From the NCBI GenBank assembly GCA_001302725.1, contig LIZU01000003.1, positions 1 through 20,130 of the forward strand: DNA of 20,130 bases, read 5' to 3'. The position numbers and the translations under genes are program-made. The notes beneath the pieces were generated by a model. The model made no database searches, was not told the DNA's origin, and worked only from the letters and a program-made list of their open reading frames with translations. Below are positions 6,985 to 14,867 of this stretch, piece after piece. The first letter of the stretch is position 1. The number at the start of each line of letters is the position of its first letter. The stretch is from a candidate division Zixibacteria bacterium DG_27 (GTDB taxonomy: Bacteria > Zixibacteria > MSB-5A5 > DG-27).

Positions 6985-7839
6985 CTAGTTCAGATAGGCA
7001 CGGAGGGACTTCGAACGGGAAGTGTGCCTCAGTCTCCTGATGGCCTTCTCCTTGATCTGCCGAACCCTCTCGCGAGTCAACCCGAACCTGGCTCCAATCT
7101 CCTCCAGCGTCAGAGCCTTCTCGCCGTTCAGACCGAAGTAGAGGTTGATCACCTCCGCCTCTCTCGGGGTGAGGGTATCCAGCGCTCTCTCGATCTCAAT
7201 CCTCAGAGAGTCGTCCAAGAGGTTCTCGTCCGGGGAGGGCTGGAACTCGTCCTCTAAGACGTCGATCAGGCTGTTGTCCTCCGAGACCGAGAAGGGAGCA
7301 TCCAGGGAGAGGTGGGAGTTAGAGATCTTGAGGGTGTCAGAGACCTCCAACTCGGAGAGCTCCAACTCCCTGGCGATCTCATTCGGAGAGGGCTCCCGAC
7401 CGTACTCCTGTTCCAGGCTGGAAGAGACTTTCCCGATCTTGTGCAAAGTCCCCACTCGATTCAGCGGCAGACGCACAATGCGTGACTGTTCTGCAAGTGC
7501 CTGCAGAATCGCCTGCCGAATCCACCAGACGGCGTAGGAGATGAACTTAAAGCCACGGGTCTCGTCGAACCTCTTGGCGGCCTTTATAAGGCCGATGTTC
7601 CCCTCGTTAATGAGGTCGGCAAGCGACAATCCCTGGTTCTGGTATTGCTTTGCCACCGAAACAACGAAGCGTAAGTTAGCCTTGGTCAGCCTCTCCAGGG
7701 CTTCGTGGTCGCCCAGTTTGATTCTCTTAGCTAACTCTACTTCTTTTTCAGCGGTAATCAGTGGGGTCTCCCCGATCTCTCTGAGATAGAGATCTAAAGA
7801 ACGATCCTCGTTGCGATACCTTCTGGAAGCTTTCGCCAA
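6985..7839 (-). CDS. rpoD: RNA polymerase primary-type sigma factor (short RpoD/SigA)
   Basis: 284-aa sigma-70 family protein that directs core RNA polymerase to promoters. Region 1.2 is at residues 14-45; region 2 is nearly invariant (NLRFVVSVAKQYQNQGL, LADLINEGNIGLIKAAKRFD, and FISYAVWWIRQAI for -10 recognition and melting); region 3 follows; region 4 ends with the -35-binding helix-turn-helix LTLEEIGARFGLTRERVRQI. Region 1.1 and the large non-conserved region are absent. This length and the SLDLYLREIGETPLIT start match the housekeeping sigma of Bacteroidetes and related FCB phyla, so I prefer primary sigma over an alternative group-2 sigma; whether a second rpoD exists cannot be seen here. 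The start is TTG at 7839: no ATG or GTG lies between it and the in-frame upstream stop. GAGGAG lies 12 bases before it, further than usual. Confidence 0.92.
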   Translation of the reverse strand: MAKASRRYRNEDRSLDLYLREIGETPLITAEKEVELAKRIKLGDHEALERLTKANLRFVVSVAKQYQNQGLSLADLINEGNIGLIKAAKRFDETRGFKFISYAVWWIRQAILQALAEQSRIVRLPLNRVGTLHKIGKVSSSLEQEYGREPSPNEIARELELSELEVSDTLKISNSHLSLDAPFSVSEDNSLIDVLEDEFQPSPDENLLDDSLRIEIERALDTLTPREAEVINLYFGLNGEKALTLEEIGARFGLTRERVRQIKEKAIRRLRHTSRSKSLRAYLN

Positions 7840-7991
7840 TTTTCTACCACGCTCCTCAAAAGCTGGGTTAAGTCACCGTGTTAGGGCCAGTTTACGGTTA
7901 CAATCATCCAAAACTTAAACGAACCAGTGCAAAAAAGGTTCCCAGTTTTTTTCCTGCTCACATTTCTTCCAGACAGATTCCCTTTTCCAGC

Positions 7992-9506
7992 TCATTCCGG
8001 TCTAACTGCCACGAATTGATTGGTGCCCCCTCGGCTCACAAAGAACGAAACAGCTTTCTTGCGGTCTTTCAACGACTTAGCGACCTCATTGTAGGCTTTC
8101 TCAGTCTCTATGCGCCTCCCGTCTATCTCCACGATGATATCCAGTCTTTGGAGTTCGGAATCGTCGGCGGCACTCCCGGGATAGATACCGACGATGAGAA
8201 CCCCGCGAAGATACTTAATATTATATTGCTGAGCCAACTCCGGAGTCATGGTGACGACCTCAAGTCCGAGCCAATATGTCTCCGGTTTGTCACCTTGCCT
8301 CTCAGCGGAGGCCAACCTTAGGTACTCAGCCCGGTCCCCCAGCTTAACCTTGAGAGCTTTTGCTTTTTTATCTCTCAGAACTTCGACCTCCACCTGCTCG
8401 CCTGGCTTCTTGGAGGCCACTAACAACCGGAACTGCGTCAGGTCCGCCACTCTGCTTCCCGCGAACTTCAGGATGACATCCCCGACTTTAAAACCAGCCT
8501 TCTCCGCTGGGGAGTCTTCGGTCACCTCTGATACCAGAACTCCCTCCGTGGTGCTTAAATTCAGCGCCTCGGCCATGTCCTTATCAATCTGTTGAGGCAT
8601 AATCCCCAGGTAACCCCTCGCCACCGTCCCGGAGGAGATTAGTTGTTCGATAACCGGCTTGGCCAGGTTTATGGGGATGGCGAAACCGATGCCGATGTTG
8701 CCGCCAGAAGGGCTGATGATTGCGGAATTGATCCCGATTACCTGACCGCTGATCCCAACCAAGGGCCCCCCGGAATTGCCGGGGTTGATGGAGGCGTCAG
8801 TCTGGATGTAATCCTGGTAGGAGGGACTCTCTGCTCCGAACGAGAACCCTTTTCTCCCCAGTGCCGATATGACGCCAACGGTCACGGTGCGATCGAGCCC
8901 CAGCTCCGGAAAGGGATTGCCTATCGCCATTGCCCAATCGCCCACCCGGATGGAGTCGGAATCACCCAGTTCGACTGTCGGCAACCTATACTCAGCCTCC
9001 ACTTTCAAGACCGCCAAATCTGTCTCCGGGTCGGTCCTCACCCATTCCGCCCGGAACTGGCTTTTATCAGAAAGCTTTACGGTTATCTTATCGGCGTCCC
9101 TGACTACGTGGTTATTGGTGACTATGTACCCGTCTTCGGTGACGACGAAACCGCTTCCCAGAGACCTGCTCTTCTGCGGCCTGCGAAACCGTTCGGGAGG
9201 GATGCCGAAAAACCTCCGGAAGAACTCATCATCATAGGGAAAGAATTGGTGATAGGGGCTCTCTCTGACGCTTTCCGCGGAAATATTCACAACCGCAGGT
9301 TTGACCCTTTCAGCAATGGTGGCGAAGGGGCTGTGTTGCCCATAAAGGAAGCTGTCGCGGAATGGCGACTGTCCTTCCCCAATCTCGGCCTCGGTTTCTC
9401 CCGGCAGGTTCAGATTGGAGGCCACAAATATGCCGACAGCTATGAAAAACAGCGCCAGTGTCGAAAGCACTAGCAGATTCTTGATCGTAGCTCCAGAATT
9501 GTTCAC
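7992..9506 (-). CDS. degP: HtrA/DegP-type periplasmic serine protease with two PDZ domains
   Basis: 504-aa envelope protease/chaperone that removes misfolded proteins. An N-terminal hydrophobic segment (about residues 10-29) acts as signal or anchor. The trypsin-like domain carries the triad His133 (NNHVV), Asp163 (ETDLAVLK) and Ser245 (NPGNSGGPLV). A flexible loop rich in Phe and Arg (FFPYDDEFFRRFFGIPPERFRR, about 88-109) corresponds to the LA loop that controls oligomer activation in DegP. Two PDZ domains follow (about 285-380 and 400-504), with GYLGI and the DSPAEKAG motif. The start is GTG at 9506, supported by GGAGGG (9521-9516) nine bases upstream and a strong promoter further up. It is divergent from a second protease of the same family. 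Confidence 0.93.
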   Translation of the reverse strand: MNNSGATIKNLLVLSTLALFFIAVGIFVASNLNLPGETEAEIGEGQSPFRDSFLYGQHSPFATIAERVKPAVVNISAESVRESPYHQFFPYDDEFFRRFFGIPPERFRRPQKSRSLGSGFVVTEDGYIVTNNHVVRDADKITVKLSDKSQFRAEWVRTDPETDLAVLKVEAEYRLPTVELGDSDSIRVGDWAMAIGNPFPELGLDRTVTVGVISALGRKGFSFGAESPSYQDYIQTDASINPGNSGGPLVGISGQVIGINSAIISPSGGNIGIGFAIPINLAKPVIEQLISSGTVARGYLGIMPQQIDKDMAEALNLSTTEGVLVSEVTEDSPAEKAGFKVGDVILKFAGSRVADLTQFRLLVASKKPGEQVEVEVLRDKKAKALKVKLGDRAEYLRLASAERQGDKPETYWLGLEVVTMTPELAQQYNIKYLRGVLIVGIYPGSAADDSELQRLDIIVEIDGRRIETEKAYNEVAKSLKDRKKAVSFFVSRGGTNQFVAVRPE

Positions 9507-9548
9507 TCTTGGGCACCCTCCGAGTCTGAGTTTCTCCTACGAGCATTC

Positions 9549-9576
9549 ATTATAGTGTTTTATTCCACAAAATCAA
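9549..9576 (-). promoter_or_regulatory. Sigma-70 promoter of the degP-like gene
   Basis: Reading the minus strand: TTGATT (-35, 9571-9576), 16-base spacer, consensus TATAAT (-10, 9549-9554). The predicted start near 9542 gives a leader of about 35 bases containing the GGAGGG ribosome site. No extracytoplasmic-stress (sigma-E) type sequence was recognised. Confidence 0.75.
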
Positions 9577-9694
9577 CTCCGGCATCGATTTTTTTATGCT
9601 TCAGGACTAATCTTACGTCAGATGTGAACACTTTGTTCCGTTCTTGGTCAGCAAATCTCGATACCTGGCAATCACCTATAAGAGAGCAATCAAT

Positions 9695-9715
9695 CCGCAG
9701 TATCTGAAACTGCGG
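9695..9715. other. Inverted repeat between the two protease promoters
   Basis: CCGCAGT (9695-9701) and ACTGCGG (9709-9715) form a 7-bp perfect inverted repeat around ATCTGAA, 32 bases upstream of the -35 of the right-hand protease promoter. It may be an operator or protein-binding site, or the end of an upstream transcript. There is no T tract, so I do not call it a terminator. The rest of the 9577-9747 gap shows nothing I recognise. Confidence 0.35.
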
Positions 9716-9747
9716 CCCCATTGCAGCAATTACAAGAAATTATTTGC

Positions 9748-9776
9748 TTGACCATCCCCCCACCTTTCCTTAATAT
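9748..9776 (+). promoter_or_regulatory. Sigma-70 promoter of the second HtrA-type protease
   Basis: TTGACC (-35, 9748-9753), a 17-base spacer and TAATAT (-10, 9771-9776). The predicted transcription start is about 9783, so the coding region cannot begin at the in-frame TTG at 9721. It fits a start at ATG 9802 (short leader) or an almost leaderless ATG 9787. Confidence 0.7.
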
Positions 9777-9801
9777 ATCTGTCAAAATGGGAAAGAATAG
9801 G

Positions 9802-11145
9802 ATGCAAGCCATTAGATTGGTGTTGTTGGCAGCTATGGCCGTCGCTTTCCTGATAGTCCCCTCCTGTTCTATCGGAGGCGACCGGGAGGTCTTAAAGACC
9901 TTCGAGGCTCTGAAGAATCTGATAATTTCTGTGTCCGAGGAGATAAAACCCTCGGTAGTGCATATTGAGGTCGTTCAGAAGCGCGACGCTCAGAAATTCG
10001 AGGTTTTGGGCTCCGGCTTGATAGTTGATGAGCAGGGACACATCCTGACAAACGACCACGTGGTCGACAAGGCTCAGTCGATCAAGGTAACCCTGGAAAG
10101 CAAATTGGAGTATCCGGCAGTTGTTGTCGGGGTGGACAAGCAGACCGATCTGGCACTGATTAAGATCGAGTGCCCGGAGAGATTGAAGGTCGCCAGATTA
10201 GGTGACTCCGACAAGGTTCAGGTTGGGGAGTGGGTGATTGCGGTCGGCAACCCTTACGGTTTCGACCGCACCGTCTCCTTCGGGATTGTTTCCGGGAAGG
10301 GGCGAGTGCTTCAGCTCCCCACTCAGACCCCGTTTCTGAGCAATTTTATACAGACCGATGCTGCCATCGACCCCGGCTCCTCCGGCGGACCTCTGGTGAA
10401 CCTAAGAGGAGAGGTGATCGGAATCAATTCAATCGGGTATGGTCGCGGCCAGGGATTCACGGTGCCGATAAACATTGCCATTGAGGTCAAGGAAAAACTG
10501 CTTGCCACCGGGAACATCGACCGCGGTTGGCTGGGGATTTTCATGCAACCTCTGTCCCGGGAGTTCGCGGAGTATTTCGGAGACAAGTCCTTGCAGGGGA
10601 TACTGGTCTCGGATCTGATGCCAGATTCGCCTGCAGAGAGGGCCGGACTTCTACCTGGAGACATCATCACCTCTTTCAATGGTCAAGTGGTCTCCGCAGA
10701 GAAGCGGGAGGATCTAAACCAGTTTCAGCTCTTGGTATCCTCCACCACCGTGGGGAGCGAGGTCACCTTGGACATAATCCGGGAAGAGAAAGAAGCAAGG
10801 GTCAATGTCGGCGTCGGACTGCAGCCCAAGATCAAGCCGGAAGAGCTGGAGTTGGAGGATTTGGGGTTCACGGTTCAGGAGATCACTGATCAGATATTCA
10901 GACGGTACATGCTCGAGGACAGGGAGGGTGTTTTCGTCTCCTATGTTGAGGTTGGGGGAGTGGCCAGAACTGGGCAGCTTATGGAGGCTGACGTCGTCAA
11001 GTTTGTGGAGGGACGGGAGGTCACCGATTTGGGGAGTTTCAAGGAAGCTCTGGATGCGAACCAAAATAAAAGACTGATCCTGCTCAAGGTTAAGAGGGGT
11101 AAAGCCTATAGCTGGGTGTTGCTCAATCGGGAAGAAAAACTCTGA
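9802..11145 (+). CDS. HtrA/DegQ-type serine protease, predicted lipoprotein, two PDZ domains
   Basis: 447-aa envelope protease. The signal ends at FLIVPSC, a plausible lipobox with Cys22, so this copy is likely lipid-anchored, unlike its divergent neighbour. Catalytic residues are His86 (TNDHVV), Asp116 (QTDLALIK) and Ser194 in PGSSGGPLV; Ser replaces the usual Asn of GNSGG, a tolerated variant. PDZ domains follow at about 255-345 and 355-447, with RGWLGI and DSPAERAG. The long Phe/Arg-rich LA loop of the neighbour is absent (only KRDAQKFEV lies there), so it is DegS/DegQ-like in that region. I chose ATG 9802 because the promoter maps to 9748-9776 and a purine-rich GGGAAAGA precedes it; ATG 9787 is the alternative. 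A secreted unknown follows 41 bases later, probably in the same operon. Confidence 0.9.
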   Translation: MQAIRLVLLAAMAVAFLIVPSCSIGGDREVLKTFEALKNLIISVSEEIKPSVVHIEVVQKRDAQKFEVLGSGLIVDEQGHILTNDHVVDKAQSIKVTLESKLEYPAVVVGVDKQTDLALIKIECPERLKVARLGDSDKVQVGEWVIAVGNPYGFDRTVSFGIVSGKGRVLQLPTQTPFLSNFIQTDAAIDPGSSGGPLVNLRGEVIGINSIGYGRGQGFTVPINIAIEVKEKLLATGNIDRGWLGIFMQPLSREFAEYFGDKSLQGILVSDLMPDSPAERAGLLPGDIITSFNGQVVSAEKREDLNQFQLLVSSTTVGSEVTLDIIREEKEARVNVGVGLQPKIKPEELELEDLGFTVQEITDQIFRRYMLEDREGVFVSYVEVGGVARTGQLMEADVVKFVEGREVTDLGSFKEALDANQNKRLILLKVKRGKAYSWVLLNREEKL

Positions 11146-11186
11146 GGTAAAGGAGGCACAAGGTCGCGTAGCTCTGGAGCGTTTTC

Positions 11187-12146
11187 ATGATCTCACTCTT
11201 CGATATAAGGAGGATTGCTCTGCCAGCACTTCTCGTGGTTCTGACACTGACGGTTACGGCTTTCTCCGGGGAGGCGGTTGAGCTCCTTCTGGAATTAAAA
11301 CTGGCCCAAGAGCAGATTATTGCTGGGGAACCGGTCTTCTATTCGGTGAGGTTGGAGAACGAAGGGAGGGAGATTCTTCTTCGTGAAATCCCCTTTGAGC
11401 CGATCTCGACTGCCGCCTCCGTCTATTACAACCGGGGTGCCCAGGAACCCCGGAGAGTCTTCTGGCCACCGAAATCCTCCGGCACTGTCACTGCAGAGTA
11501 TGCTCCCTTCAAGAAGGGAGAAGTGAAGAGAATAAAAGGCCTCATATACTTCGACTACAATCCCGAGCTGCGAAGCTACCCCTTCTCTCAGCCCGATTTT
11601 TACACCTTGAAGGCGGTCCTGGAGATCGACTACAAGTTCGGAGGGATTCTTATGTCGAAGAGACTGGAGTCGAACTTTGTCACTCTTCTGGTTAGACCGA
11701 CACCGCCGACGGAGAGAGAGATCTTGGAGCTCATCGACCCGGAGAGCTTCGACTATCATCTTCGGCAGGGAACCATCGCCCAGAAGGCCTCAAAGCTAAA
11801 GGTCGAAGAAGATCAACCCTTCCAATCCTTCGTCTATCGCCGCTCCGATTATCCCACGTTCGAGGAAATCGATATCACTTTCCAGAAGAGTATGCTCAGC
11901 CCTTATATTAAGTTTGGCCTCATGAAGGGATATTTCAAGGCCGGGCAGCCACGCAAGTGCATCGCCGCCGCCAGCAGGGTGATCATATATGCCGGAGATT
12001 TCCTCTTGTTGGAGGAGGTATATCGCTACCTGTTGAAGTGCTACCAGGCAACGGATCAACCCGCTTCCGCCAAGACTTATGAACGCTTCCTCAGGGAGGA
12101 GTACCCGGAGTACTATCAGATTCTGTTGGAGCGAGGAGAGCTTTAG
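11187..12146 (+). CDS. Secreted protein of unknown function with beta-rich N-half and helical repeat-like C-half
   Basis: 319 aa; I do not recognise the family. Residues 1-28 form a signal peptide (hydrophobic ALPALLVVLTLTVTAFSG), so it should be exported. Residues about 32-170 look like one or two immunoglobulin-like beta domains: LLLELKLAQEQIIAGEPVFYSVRLENEG is the pattern seen where a protein begins with an 'argues-for-balanced-ligand' type beta sandwich, and the region ends at SNFVTLLVRPTPP. Residues about 230-315 are helical with spacing like two TPR units (KFGLMKGYFKAGQPRKCIAA, then LLLEEVYRYLLKCYQATDQP). GGAG lies 8 bases before the ATG. Its place 41 bases behind a Deg protease suggests a linked envelope role, such as substrate presentation or a chaperone, but this is only positional. 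Confidence 0.75.
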   Translation: MISLFDIRRIALPALLVVLTLTVTAFSGEAVELLLELKLAQEQIIAGEPVFYSVRLENEGREILLREIPFEPISTAASVYYNRGAQEPRRVFWPPKSSGTVTAEYAPFKKGEVKRIKGLIYFDYNPELRSYPFSQPDFYTLKAVLEIDYKFGGILMSKRLESNFVTLLVRPTPPTEREILELIDPESFDYHLRQGTIAQKASKLKVEEDQPFQSFVYRRSDYPTFEEIDITFQKSMLSPYIKFGLMKGYFKAGQPRKCIAAASRVIIYAGDFLLLEEVYRYLLKCYQATDQPASAKTYERFLREEYPEYYQILLERGEL

Positions 12147-12248
12147 ACAGTCTCAGCTGTTTTCATTTGCTGGGTTCATTCGCTCTTGACTTTTTCAGGA
12201 TGACGTGCCCGTCCACTTCCAGTCAACTTTACTCCGATAGCAGGTAAC

Positions 12249-13259
12249 ATGGCGGCGCTTCGTACCGAAACCAGATTCCGCATCCTGCTCATGGTGCTGG
12301 TCGTGATCTTCGGCACGGGTACCATTGGCTACATGCTCATCGAGCACTGGAAGTTTCTGGACGCACTCTATATGACCGCGATAACCTTGGCCACCGTGGG
12401 CTTCCGCGAGGTTCACGCCCTTTCCCCGCAGGGACGGATCTTCACGGTCCTGCTCATAATCTTCGGTGTAGGCGGCGCGGCATATACCATAGGGACCTTA
12501 GCGCAGTTATTGGTCGAGGGGGAACTCCAGGAGTTTTTGGGGAGGAGAAAAATGGAGAAACAGTTGCGGAAGATCAAAGATCACTACATCATTTGTGGGT
12601 ACGGTCGAGTGGGCAAACAGGTCTGTAGAGAGTTTAGGCAACGCGGCGTGCCCTTTGTCGTCGTGGAAAAGGATCCAGCTCTCGTGGAGGAGTTCACCTG
12701 TGAGGACGTCATCTATCTTCAGGGAGATTCTACCGAGGACCACACTCTCATCGAGGCCGGCATAGAGCGGGCGAAGGGATTGGTTTCAACAATCGCCTCT
12801 GAGGCTGACAACGTTTTTATCACCTTGACTGCGCGCCAGTTGAGTCCCGATCTCTTCATCACTGCCAGGGCGGATTCTTCCTCTGCAGAGAAGAAGCTCT
12901 ACCGTGCCGGTGCCAACAAGGTGGTTTCCCCTTACATCATCGGGGGAAATCGCATGGCAATTGCGACCTTACAGCCCTACGTGGGAGATTTTCTGAGGCT
13001 GGGGGAGTTGGACAAAGATACCGGGCTGACCATTGAGGAAGTTCAGGTTGACCCCGGTAGTCCAATTGCTGGGAAAACTCTGAAGGATTCTGCCCTTCGG
13101 GAAGAGACCGGTTTCAATCTCATAGGAATAAAGAAGGCCAGCAAGGAAGTCCTTTTCAACCCTCCCCCCGACACCATGATTCAACCCGGAGATATTCTGA
13201 TAATCTTCGGGGAGGTCCGAAAGCTGGAAATGCTTGAGAAGAGTGGTGAATTCAGATAG
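12249..13259 (+). CDS. Potassium channel family protein with RCK (TrkA-N/TrkA-C) domains
   Basis: 336-aa two-helix ion channel with a cytoplasmic regulatory module. TM1 is about residues 11-30, the pore helix and filter at 36-54, and TM2 at 63-88. After a basic linker comes the Rossmann RCK domain, DHYIICGYGRVGKQV (GxGxxG at 117-122), with an acidic residue after the second strand (VVVEKDP) suited to nucleotide binding, and a TrkA-C domain from about residue 255. The layout is that of MthK-like channels. The filter reads TLATVGFREV: TVG is kept, but the usual GYGD becomes GFRE, so K+ selectivity is not guaranteed. The ATG at 12249 has a weak AGG upstream. It is probably monocistronic. Confidence 0.88.
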   Translation: MAALRTETRFRILLMVLVVIFGTGTIGYMLIEHWKFLDALYMTAITLATVGFREVHALSPQGRIFTVLLIIFGVGGAAYTIGTLAQLLVEGELQEFLGRRKMEKQLRKIKDHYIICGYGRVGKQVCREFRQRGVPFVVVEKDPALVEEFTCEDVIYLQGDSTEDHTLIEAGIERAKGLVSTIASEADNVFITLTARQLSPDLFITARADSSSAEKKLYRAGANKVVSPYIIGGNRMAIATLQPYVGDFLRLGELDKDTGLTIEEVQVDPGSPIAGKTLKDSALREETGFNLIGIKKASKEVLFNPPPDTMIQPGDILIIFGEVRKLEMLEKSGEFR

Positions 13260-13305
13260 GTTTTCGAACCCTATCCCGTGAACTCTCCATCAATCCTCTC
13301 AGATC

Positions 13306-13776
13306 CTATTTCTTGACATGGGCATAAAAGCCCGGCTTGGTCATTTTGAATTTGCCAGGATGTCTTCGCAGGGCCGCGGTAACGCTGGCACCGGGCACCT
13401 TGGATGAGATCTTTATTCCTCCGGCCCGGAGGCGCTTGACCATCTCGGAGACTTTCAGTGACACCCCCGATCGCTTCAGCAGAATCTCAACCGCGTCCGC
13501 AATCTTCATGCCCTTGAAGCGTTCTCCGGCCCCCGCTTTTGTCGGCATTTTTAAGCGTCTAGCGACCCTTGCTCTCGAGGGCCTGGCCGCTTTTCGCGCC
13601 GCCATCCGTCTGCTGCCGCCTCTCTCCGTCGCTTGGATGAACCGACAAGCCTCAACATACTTATCAAGAATGTCGATCTCCTTGTCCATCTGAAGCTTCT
13701 TTGCTTCTAAGTCCTTAACCTTTCTCCTTGCGGACTCAATCCTTCCTCGGATTCCAACTCTGCCAGCCTTTGCCAT
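13306..13776 (-). CDS. Small basic coiled-coil / HARE-HTH winged-helix protein
   Basis: 156-aa, strongly basic, predicted DNA-binding protein. Residues 10-47 form a charged coiled coil (ESARRKVKDLEAKKLQMDKE). Residues 52-82 are a lysine/arginine-alanine-proline stretch (AARKAARPSRARVARR) like histone H1 tails. Residues 88-156 resemble a HARE-HTH winged helix, with MKIADAVEILLKRSG, a central VSEMVKRLRAGGIKI helix-turn-helix and a C-terminal wing KFKMTKPGFYAH. HARE-HTH domains occur in RpoE delta subunits, restriction enzymes and chromatin proteins such as ASXL. A free-standing protein of this build is likely a nucleoid-associated or transcription factor; the role is inferred. The start is fixed by an almost complete anti-16S match (TAAGGAGGTCA) five bases before the ATG, so it is probably highly translated. 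Confidence 0.75.
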   Translation of the reverse strand: MAKAGRVGIRGRIESARRKVKDLEAKKLQMDKEIDILDKYVEACRFIQATERGGSRRMAARKAARPSRARVARRLKMPTKAGAGERFKGMKIADAVEILLKRSGVSLKVSEMVKRLRAGGIKISSKVPGASVTAALRRHPGKFKMTKPGFYAHVKK

Positions 13777-13780
13777 TTAC

Positions 13781-13791
13781 TGACCTCCTTA
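13781..13791 (-). promoter_or_regulatory. Very strong Shine-Dalgarno site of the HARE-HTH gene
   Basis: The minus strand reads TAAGGAGGTCA just before the ATG (13776-13774), pairing along almost the whole 3' end of 16S rRNA. No other gene in the window has one this long, which suggests an abundant product. Confidence 0.85.
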
Positions 13792-13796
13792 CGCTT

Positions 13797-13829
13797 GATA
13801 GAAAACTACTATCGTCAACTACAACTATC
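13797..13829 (-). other. GATAG repeat cluster upstream of the HARE-HTH gene
   Basis: CTATC occurs at 13809-13813 and 13825-13829, 16 bases apart, with the inverted GATAG at 13797-13801, all in the 50 bases before the strong ribosome site. They could be operator half-sites. I see no convincing -35/-10 pair here. The remainder of the gap, 13830-14043, is AT-richer than the genes and holds nothing I can name. Confidence 0.3.
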
Positions 13830-14043
13830 AAATAGATCTTACACTTTCAGTATACCCAACCCGCAACATGATGTCAAATCTTTTATGGCCTCTTTCCTTT
13901 AACTTTCCATGTTTTGTCTGTGCCATCCGGTTACCAGCTAATAGCGATCATCCGATATCGCACTGCCCACTACCTGAGTCCTTTCACCCAAATCATATTT
14001 CTAACACTGACAAGGTATGTGACGGTGGTGCCGGCTAAAACAG

Positions 14044-14790
14044 TTAAGTGAGGGAGAATCCCCCGTCAACAATTATAGTCTGTCCTGTGATCCAGCGCGA
14101 GTCCTCAGAGCAGAGGAAGGTAACCACATCGGCAATGTCCTCCGGTCGACCCAGGCGTTCACCTGGTGTCCGGGTGATGACTTGCTGCTTGAGATTCTCG
14201 AAAGCGGGCAAGCTCCTCAGAGCTTCAGTATCTATGAAACCTCCACAGACGGTGTTAACGTTTATTCTTTGTGGAGCCAATTCCACTGCTAGGTATCTCG
14301 TCAGAGTCTCGATCGCCGCTTTTGAGACCGCTATGGAGCCATACCCCTTTATGTATCGCTGTGACCCCAGACTCGTAATAGCGACAATCTTGCCGCCCGA
14401 GGGCATCATCTCTTTGGCTCTCTGGACGCAATGCAGATACGCCTTGGCGTTTACCTCCATCGCCAAATCCCAGGCCTGATCGTCAATGTCCAAAGCCGGG
14501 GTGAAACTTCCCAGGGCGGCATTGGACACCAGTATATCCAGTTTCCCGAACTGTTCTTTTATCTTCGCAAAGATCTTGTCGACTCCCTGAGGGTTGCCGA
14601 TGTTGCCTCGAGCCTCTAAGACCTCAACACCCCTCGATTTTATCTCCGCCATTGTGGCCTCGGCGGCGCTTCGATTCCTGAAGAAGTTAAGGACGATGTT
14701 TGCGCCCTCTGAAGCGAAGCGTAACGATATGGCCCTCCCGATTCCGCGTGACCCCCCCGTCACTAAGGCAACTTTCCCTTTGAATCTCAT
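14044..14790 (-). CDS. fabL: Enoyl-ACP reductase III (FabL-type SDR)
   Basis: 248-aa short-chain dehydrogenase that reduces trans-2-enoyl-ACP in fatty acid elongation, probably with NADPH. The Rossmann motif is TGGSRGIG (11-18). The catalytic region SLGSQRYIKGYGSIAVSKAA has Tyr-x6-Lys (YGSIAVSK), the FabL spacing, not the Tyr-x3-Lys of ordinary SDRs; the Ile at the x3 position excludes a normal SDR active site. RYLAVELAP, GGFIDTEALRSLP and GQTIIVDGG also match Bacillus FabL, which is about 250 aa. No Shine-Dalgarno is visible before the ATG. It is the last gene of the minus-strand run, 77 bases after the hydrolase at 14868; the gap holds a possible weak promoter (TTGACT, 16 bases, TATTTT on the minus strand), so it may be independently expressed. 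A fatty acid link to the sulfate-activation genes upstream is possible but only positional. Confidence 0.82.
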   Translation of the reverse strand: MRFKGKVALVTGGSRGIGRAISLRFASEGANIVLNFFRNRSAAEATMAEIKSRGVEVLEARGNIGNPQGVDKIFAKIKEQFGKLDILVSNAALGSFTPALDIDDQAWDLAMEVNAKAYLHCVQRAKEMMPSGGKIVAITSLGSQRYIKGYGSIAVSKAAIETLTRYLAVELAPQRINVNTVCGGFIDTEALRSLPAFENLKQQVITRTPGERLGRPEDIADVVTFLCSEDSRWITGQTIIVDGGFSLT

Positions 14791-14867
14791 GTTAATGTGT
14801 CGCTGATACTCAGTGTATTCCTTACGACGTGCACTAAAATAGTAGTAGGGTGGAGGAAGTCAAGGCG

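Noticed and set aside
8643..9473. 276-residue open frame on the + strand
   Set aside because: It lies wholly antisense to the degP-like protease, whose catalytic motifs are intact; its composition follows the protease codons and no domain is seen.
9721..9801. TTG at 9721 as the start of the second protease
   Set aside because: A -35/-10 pair at 9748-9776 would lie inside the gene, and the extra residues would precede the lipoprotein signal. ATG 9802 (or 9787) fits better.
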